NCBI RefSeq assembly: GCF_003515945.1
Contig: NZ_QWLM01000022.1
Coordinates: 1 to 44,209 of the forward strand
Reading direction: 5' to 3'
DNA from: Dermacoccus abyssi
GTDB lineage: Bacteria > Actinomycetota > Actinomycetes > Actinomycetales > Dermatophilaceae
Length of the DNA stretch: 44,209 bases
Shown here: positions 42,855 through 44,209 of the stretch, in pieces
Position numbering within the stretch: position 1 is the stretch's first letter
How the letters are laid out: the number at the start of each line of letters is the position of its first letter
Position numbers and translations under genes: made by a program
Notes under the pieces: generated by a model
The model's input: the letters and a program-made list of their open reading frames with translations, nothing else
The model's database searches: none
Told to the model about the DNA's origin: nothing

Positions 42855-43724
42855 TTGATCCAAAGCATTGTGTGGGGAGCCGTGATCGCGCTCGCCCTGC
42901 GTTGGCTCTACCGTTACCTGTCAGTGGAATGGCCAGAACGTTACGCCGATCCCGAAGACCTTGTCAGCATCGTCGTGAGTCGATCTTGGTGGACATACAT
43001 CCTCTTCCGGCTCGGGCCTGTGGCAATGGCAGGAATCCTGGCCGTTCACGGCGCCCAGCAATTGGAGTGGCCTTCAGCAGTCGCACTGCTCGCGATGTGC
43101 CTCACGCATGTGTTGACGTCGTCGGTTGCGGCCATGGTGACGATGTCGAAGAACGAGTGGGCTCGCACCACCCGTATGTATTTTCACGGGATCACGGCTG
43201 TGGGCGTGGTGCTGTCTTGTGCACTTGTTTGGGCGACGCGCCGCTGGACCGGCTGGCTGGCGCCGGACGTTCGCGGACTGAGCACCAACATCTGGGCGAC
43301 GGTCTTGGCCCTGGCGTTGGCTAAGGGAGCATATGACCTACTCAAGCGTGCGCCCGAAGCCGAATATCTTCATGACCGCGCCGCGCGTTCTGTCGACCCA
43401 GAGTTGCTTGTGAAGATCCGCAGCGCTGACTGTTCCCACACGGGAGTACTCGAAGCGATCGCCTTGGCGGAAGCAGTAGAGCGGCCACGGTGGTTTCGGC
43501 GACTAGAGCGATGCGTGCCCGGGGTGGAGTCCACGGGCGTCATGCAGGTGAAGCACAAGGGAGTCCTGACAGATGAAGAGTCGGTCGAACTCTTCCTCGC
43601 GAAGCACAACGAAGTCTGCGAACAGCTGGCGAACGAAGGTGCCACGGCCGAGACGATCTTTCGCCGTCACAACAATGACGACAACTTCGTGGCTATGTGT
43701 CGCCGCCTGCAGCCTCAGTGGTAA
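42855..43724 (+). CDS. Membrane protein of unknown function downstream of fic
   Basis: A 289-aa protein I cannot assign. About four or five hydrophobic segments occupy residues 1-165 (SIVWGAVIALALRWLYRYL, AMAGILAVHG, AVALLAMCLTHVL, ITAVGVVLSCALVWA, NIWATVLALALAKGAY). A ~125-residue cytoplasmic C-terminus follows with CSHTGVLEAIALAEAVE and ESTGVMQVKHKG, faintly like the GLMQ segment of lytic transglycosylases but without an obvious catalytic Glu context. TTG 42855 is used because AAGGAGAAGGAG lies 4-15 nt upstream. It is 34 bases after fic and probably co-transcribed. GC content appears lower than in the core genes. Confidence 0.7.
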   Translation: MIQSIVWGAVIALALRWLYRYLSVEWPERYADPEDLVSIVVSRSWWTYILFRLGPVAMAGILAVHGAQQLEWPSAVALLAMCLTHVLTSSVAAMVTMSKNEWARTTRMYFHGITAVGVVLSCALVWATRRWTGWLAPDVRGLSTNIWATVLALALAKGAYDLLKRAPEAEYLHDRAARSVDPELLVKIRSADCSHTGVLEAIALAEAVERPRWFRRLERCVPGVESTGVMQVKHKGVLTDEESVELFLAKHNEVCEQLANEGATAETIFRRHNNDDNFVAMCRRLQPQW

Positions 43725-44073
43725 CGGGGTGAAGAGCTGAGCGGCCGGACGTTGTCGGTCTACTTGGCGTGCGCAGCAGGCACAGCGAACTTGCCGACAT
43801 GAACTGCGATTGGTTCTCGTGGATATCGCAACGGCTAGCTTTCCCGTCGTCGGCGTCCGGCGCGGGGTGACTAGATTGGCGGTTCTGAGACCTGCTCCAT
43901 GTCTCTGACGCTGGCTGATCGGGCGACGCAAGTGCGGACCGCTGCTGGGCTGCGTGACCTGGCAGTCGGGGCCGTGCGCGGGGCCACTCGGGGGAGCGTT
44001 GTCGGCACCCAGTCCCAGAATGCGACGACCGTCCGCGAGGCGCGTGGGACTGCTGCAGGGTTAGGTGACAGTT
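43725..44073. other. Non-coding stretch between the membrane protein gene and the IS3 end
   Basis: About 350 bp with no convincing gene. A 60-codon frame at 43899-44081 (plus) has no ribosome site and low-information Ala/Arg/Thr composition, and crosses into the IS end. Two partial TTGTCGG motifs (43752 and 43999) lack a correctly spaced TAnnnT. I see no RNA gene or terminator hairpin of note. Confidence 0.6.
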
Positions 44074-44209
44074 TGACGTGACCCCCATCGTGGTTTCCAC
44101 CGTGAGTGGTTAAGTCAGGCGGATTTTTGGGTGCGGGTTGATGCTAGCTCGTACTGGATGGGGCTGACGTAGCCGAGTGCTGAGTGGCGGCGCTGTCGGT
44201 TGTAGAACA
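44074..44209 (-). mobile_element. Right end of an IS3-family insertion sequence
   Basis: The window ends inside an IS3-type transposase gene read on the minus strand. Past its stop, TGACGTGACCCCCAT (44074-44088) begins with TG and is the kind of terminal repeat expected at an IS3 end. I place the boundary at about 44074, as an estimate because the other end is outside the window. Confidence 0.6.
44115..44209 (-). CDS. IS3-family transposase OrfB, C-terminal fragment (partial)
   Basis: The last 30 codons read FYNRQRRHSALGYVSPIQYE and continue to LASTRTQKSA, stop TCA 44115-44117 on the plus strand. YNRxRxHSALGYxSPxxYE is the hallmark C-terminus of the rve integrase domain of IS3-family transposases. 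The DDE catalytic core lies beyond the window edge. Confidence 0.93.
   Translation of the reverse strand, partial: FYNRQRRHSALGYVSPIQYELASTRTQKSA

Noticed and set aside
42855-43724. Calling the membrane protein a lytic transglycosylase from GVMQV
   Set aside because: The catalytic Glu and downstream helices of SLT domains are not evident; the similarity is a short segment only.
43752-43774. TTGTCGGTC as a further DNA-damage promoter
   Set aside because: Eight bases on the sequence is GTGCGC, not TAnnnT, and no gene follows.
43999-44021. TTGTCGGCA..CAGAAT as a damage promoter
   Set aside because: The -35 block has a mismatch, the -10 lacks the T of TAnnnT, and no credible gene lies downstream.
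43899-44081. 60-codon ORF before the IS3 end
   Set aside because: No ribosome site, Ala/Thr/Arg-rich composition without motifs, and it runs into the probable IS terminus.

Overview
High-GC actinobacterial chromosome, most consistent with a Micrococcales member of the Dermacoccaceae/Dermatophilaceae/Intrasporangiaceae type. This is inferred from gene content: qcrCAB/ctaE, class II DAHP synthase, a PASTA-domain kinase, DUF3040, DUF456, DUF7455 and a topoisomerase IV pair. The species cannot be fixed from the sequence alone. No tRNA, rRNA or CRISPR array is visible.

Layout. (1) 1-~100: right end of an IS256-type element abutting an N-terminally truncated PKD-type gene (to 635). (2) 712-5084 (minus): the respiratory supercomplex genes ctaE-qcrC-qcrA-qcrB, divergent from trpD and an Lrp-like small protein. 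(3) 6664-9622: a DnaQ-exonuclease/UvrC-like nuclease divergent from a small Cys-rich protein and a lipoprotein metalloprotease. (4) 9645-22726: acyl-CoA synthetase, SRPBCC protein, two tandem ROK kinases plus an EEP hydrolase, a PlsC acyltransferase, DAHP synthase, PknL-like kinase, LysM/transglycosylase, an Rv2175c-like DNA-binding protein and a polyprenyl synthase. From qcrB to here gene content follows the Mycobacterium tuberculosis Rv2173-Rv2196 neighbourhood, with insertions. (5) 22797-28760: a DNA-damage cassette DUF6504-HEPN-dnaE2-dinB. (6) 28889-41451: DUF3040, DUF456, DUF7455, parE-MFS, a SatD-like regulator with its DUF3307-like membrane neighbour, a lipoprotein, an HhH-GPD repair protein, an AI-2E transporter, a sucrase/ferredoxin-like protein and parC. 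(7) 41575-44209: an accessory segment with a Fic protein behind a duplicated palindromic operator, an unrecognised membrane protein and, at the edge, the tail of an IS3-family element.

The main result is regulatory. Four sites match the LexA-independent actinobacterial DNA-damage promoter (RecA-NDp/PafBC type, TTGTCRGTG-N8-TAnnnT): two back to back between the nuclease and the Cys-rich gene, one before the DUF3307-like membrane gene, and a weaker one before the dnaE2 cassette. In that last promoter a perfect LexA/SOS box (CGAAC-N4-GTTCG) sits over the likely transcription start. The window therefore appears to hold a dispersed DNA-damage regulon joining an error-prone polymerase cassette, a hybrid nuclease, a CxxC mini-protein and a membrane protein not normally linked to repair.

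Thirteen genes have a TAnnnT-like -10 element exactly 6-7 nt before the start codon, which suggests widespread leaderless transcription and fixes many start codons.
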